Shown here: in pieces, positions 5,281-6,256 of the stretch
Numbering within the stretch: position 1 is the stretch's first letter
How the letters are laid out: every line of letters starts with the position of its first letter
Notes under the pieces: model-generated
Databases searched by the model: none
What the model was told of the DNA's origin: nothing
The model's input: the letters and a program-made list of their open reading frames with translations, nothing else
Assembly (NCBI GenBank): GCA_005790265.1
Contig: SXVE01000403.1
Coordinates: forward strand, 1 to 6,256
Direction: 5' to 3'
Source of the DNA: Acidobacteriota bacterium
GTDB lineage: Bacteria; Acidobacteriota; Blastocatellia; Pyrinomonadales; Pyrinomonadaceae
DNA length: 6,256 nt
Translations under genes and position numbers: made by a program

Positions 5281-5340
5281 AAAAATCAGCGCGAAACTTT
5301 AATTAACACTTTAATTTAACAAAATTTCGCGCCGATTTTT
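5281..5340 (-). terminator. Long-stem hairpin terminator after the radical SAM gene
   Basis: The 16-nt arms 5281-5296 and 5325-5340 pair around a 28-nt AT-rich loop. On the minus-strand RNA all 16 positions pair, one as a G-U wobble (5333 with 5288). On the plus-strand RNA that position is an A-C mismatch. On the minus strand the stem runs into TTTTTTAT. It starts 11 bp past the radical SAM stop and lies just before the glycosyltransferase start. The loop holds two near-identical 12-13-nt units (ACTTTAATTAAC at 5296-5307; ACTTTAATTTAAC at 5308-5320). Confidence 0.75.
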
Positions 5341-5351
5341 ATCATTTGTCA

Positions 5352-6256
5352 TTAAACAGCGACACTTTCCGTCTGCGGCTCATTAACAATCAAGTCTTTT
5401 GCCGCTTTTTTCATTTGTTTTTCGAGTTTTTTAATCTGAATTAAATGTTTCGGATTAAACGGCAGACTCGGGTAATACGAATTCGATTCGTGCGTGCAGA
5501 AACAGCCCGAAGCGGCGTGTTTGCGGCGCGCTTTCATTTCCGGCGAATTCCAAACGGCTTGAAAATTCCAGTCGTAATCGCGCAGATTGCCGATAGCGTC
5601 AAGATTTTCGCACGAAGAAATTGTGCCTTCATCGTAAATTACGGCTCCGGCGGTTCCGGCGTAACACTTCATCTGCGCTTCGCCGGTTTCTTTGGTTTTA
5701 GCGATCAAATCGTGCATATAAAGATCAATCGCCGCTTTGAAAAAGCCGGACGAACCGCCGTAATTATTTTTGATCGCTGAATTTTTCACGTCGTCGAGAA
5801 TCATCTGCGACAGTTTCGCATAACGATTGTGATCGAAATTCAACTCGTTCGGATCTTTTGACGGCGGACGAATGTAATTGATATTAATTTTATCCGGCTT
5901 CAAGTCGTGTTTTAAGAAATCGTACCAATCAAAAATCGTGTCCTGATTCGAATTCATCACGCAGGTGCAGGTTTGCACGTCAATATTCGGAAAATCTTTT
6001 TTCATTTCGCGCAAAGTGCGCGCCGTGTGAATCGCTTTGTCCCAGCTTCCCGCTTTCTGGCGAATTTTTTCGTGCTGATCTTTTAAGCCGTCAATGCCGA
6101 GCGCGATAGTCACGTTGAGATTCGGATTTTCCTGACAAATGCGCGTCACATCCGGGAAAATTCGCGGATGAATTTGCCCGTTCGACATTAAATAAACCGA
6201 TTCGAGTTTGTTGTTGCGATGAAACGCGCCGACGATTTCCGGCAAATCTTTACGCG
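5352..6256 (-). CDS. Radical SAM protein with SPASM/twitch-like C-terminal domain (5' end outside window)
   Basis: The frame is open from the right edge to the TAA at 5354-5352, giving about 300 visible residues; TTG at 6245 is internal. Numbering from that TTG, LMSNGQ (19-24) and IALGIDGLKDQHEKIRQ (47-63) are the TNG and SxDG...H..iR strands of MoaA/PqqE-like radical SAM barrels. The first visible residues, RKDLPEIV, normally follow directly after the GGEP SAM-binding motif, so the CxxxCxxC cluster loop is just outside. The C-terminal domain has C194-x12-G207-x4-C212, the SPASM entry pattern, then IGNLRDYDW and C248-x-C250-THES. These four cysteines fit one auxiliary [4Fe-4S] cluster, twitch-like rather than full two-cluster SPASM. 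The C-terminus is Lys-rich. Such enzymes modify peptides, sugars or lipids by radical chemistry using S-adenosylmethionine; the substrate is unknown. No precursor-peptide gene is visible nearby, and the glycosyltransferase follows downstream. Confidence 0.85.
   Translation of the reverse strand, partial: RKDLPEIVGAFHRNNKLESVYLMSNGQIHPRIFPDVTRICQENPNLNVTIALGIDGLKDQHEKIRQKAGSWDKAIHTARTLREMKKDFPNIDVQTCTCVMNSNQDTIFDWYDFLKHDLKPDKININYIRPPSKDPNELNFDHNRYAKLSQMILDDVKNSAIKNNYGGSSGFFKAAIDLYMHDLIAKTKETGEAQMKCYAGTAGAVIYDEGTISSCENLDAIGNLRDYDWNFQAVWNSPEMKARRKHAASGCFCTHESNSYYPSLPFNPKHLIQIKKLEKQMKKAAKDLIVNEPQTESVAV

Noticed and set aside
5269..5351. Possible precursor-peptide gene for the radical SAM enzyme
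   Set aside because: The gap is filled by the hairpin and AT-rich loop; no start codon with a plausible short peptide is seen in it.
5445..5780. Plus-strand frame opposite the radical SAM gene
   Set aside because: It is antisense to the SPASM-like cysteine region, whose spacing is clearly protein-coding on the minus strand.
5352..6256. Assignment as hopanoid HpnH or a membrane-spanning-lipid synthase
   Set aside because: The visible part has a SPASM-type C-terminal cysteine pattern that neither family should have, and no supporting lipid-cyclase gene is nearby.

Overview
The window reads as ordinary chromosomal DNA of a free-living bacterium with moderate GC content and AT-rich intergenic gaps. 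An Acidobacteriota host, perhaps of the Blastocatellia/Pyrinomonadales type, is my best guess. It rests on the combination of a large M14-type carboxypeptidase with an amidotransferase-like tail, a secreted DUF2911 protein, a small conserved protein with a GWCGQKT core, and an MGDG-synthase-like glycosyltransferase. This is family-level impression, not a marker gene. I see no tRNA, rRNA, CRISPR array, insertion sequence or phage gene.

Layout. The left half (1-2494) is transcribed rightward: the 3' end of an M14-type metallopeptidase gene, a SRPBCC/START-like protein and, 2 bp after it, a secreted DUF2911 protein closed by a strong hairpin terminator. A separate 95-residue conserved hypothetical gene follows, with a near-consensus sigma70 promoter. 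The right half (2592-6256) is transcribed leftward. In transcription order it holds the 3' part of a radical SAM/SPASM-like enzyme (its 5' end lies outside the window), an MGDG-synthase/UgtP-type glycosyltransferase, a FabG-like short-chain dehydrogenase with a TTG start, and a bacterioferritin-like protein. The two halves converge on a shared bidirectional terminator at 2518-2556.

How the genes may relate. SRPBCC and DUF2911 form a tight co-transcribed pair. The glycosyltransferase, radical SAM enzyme and SDR could belong to a lipid or glycolipid pathway, but only the glycosyltransferase points directly that way. A hairpin between the radical SAM and glycosyltransferase genes and another between the SDR and ferritin genes suggest largely separate transcripts. 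The ferritin gene has its own promoter with a dyad in the spacer. A Fur-box-like 19-mer lies upstream of it, and a similar 19-mer sits at the predicted start of transcription of the convergent 95-residue gene, so joint iron control is a testable idea.

The most useful second looks are the paired Fur-like sites, the nested dyads and spacer dyad at the ferritin promoter, the alanine where the ferritin bridging glutamate is expected, the 15-bp repeats 50 bp apart before the SDR gene, and a terminator whose stem is complete only on the minus-strand RNA. I did not find a convincing novel multi-gene system.
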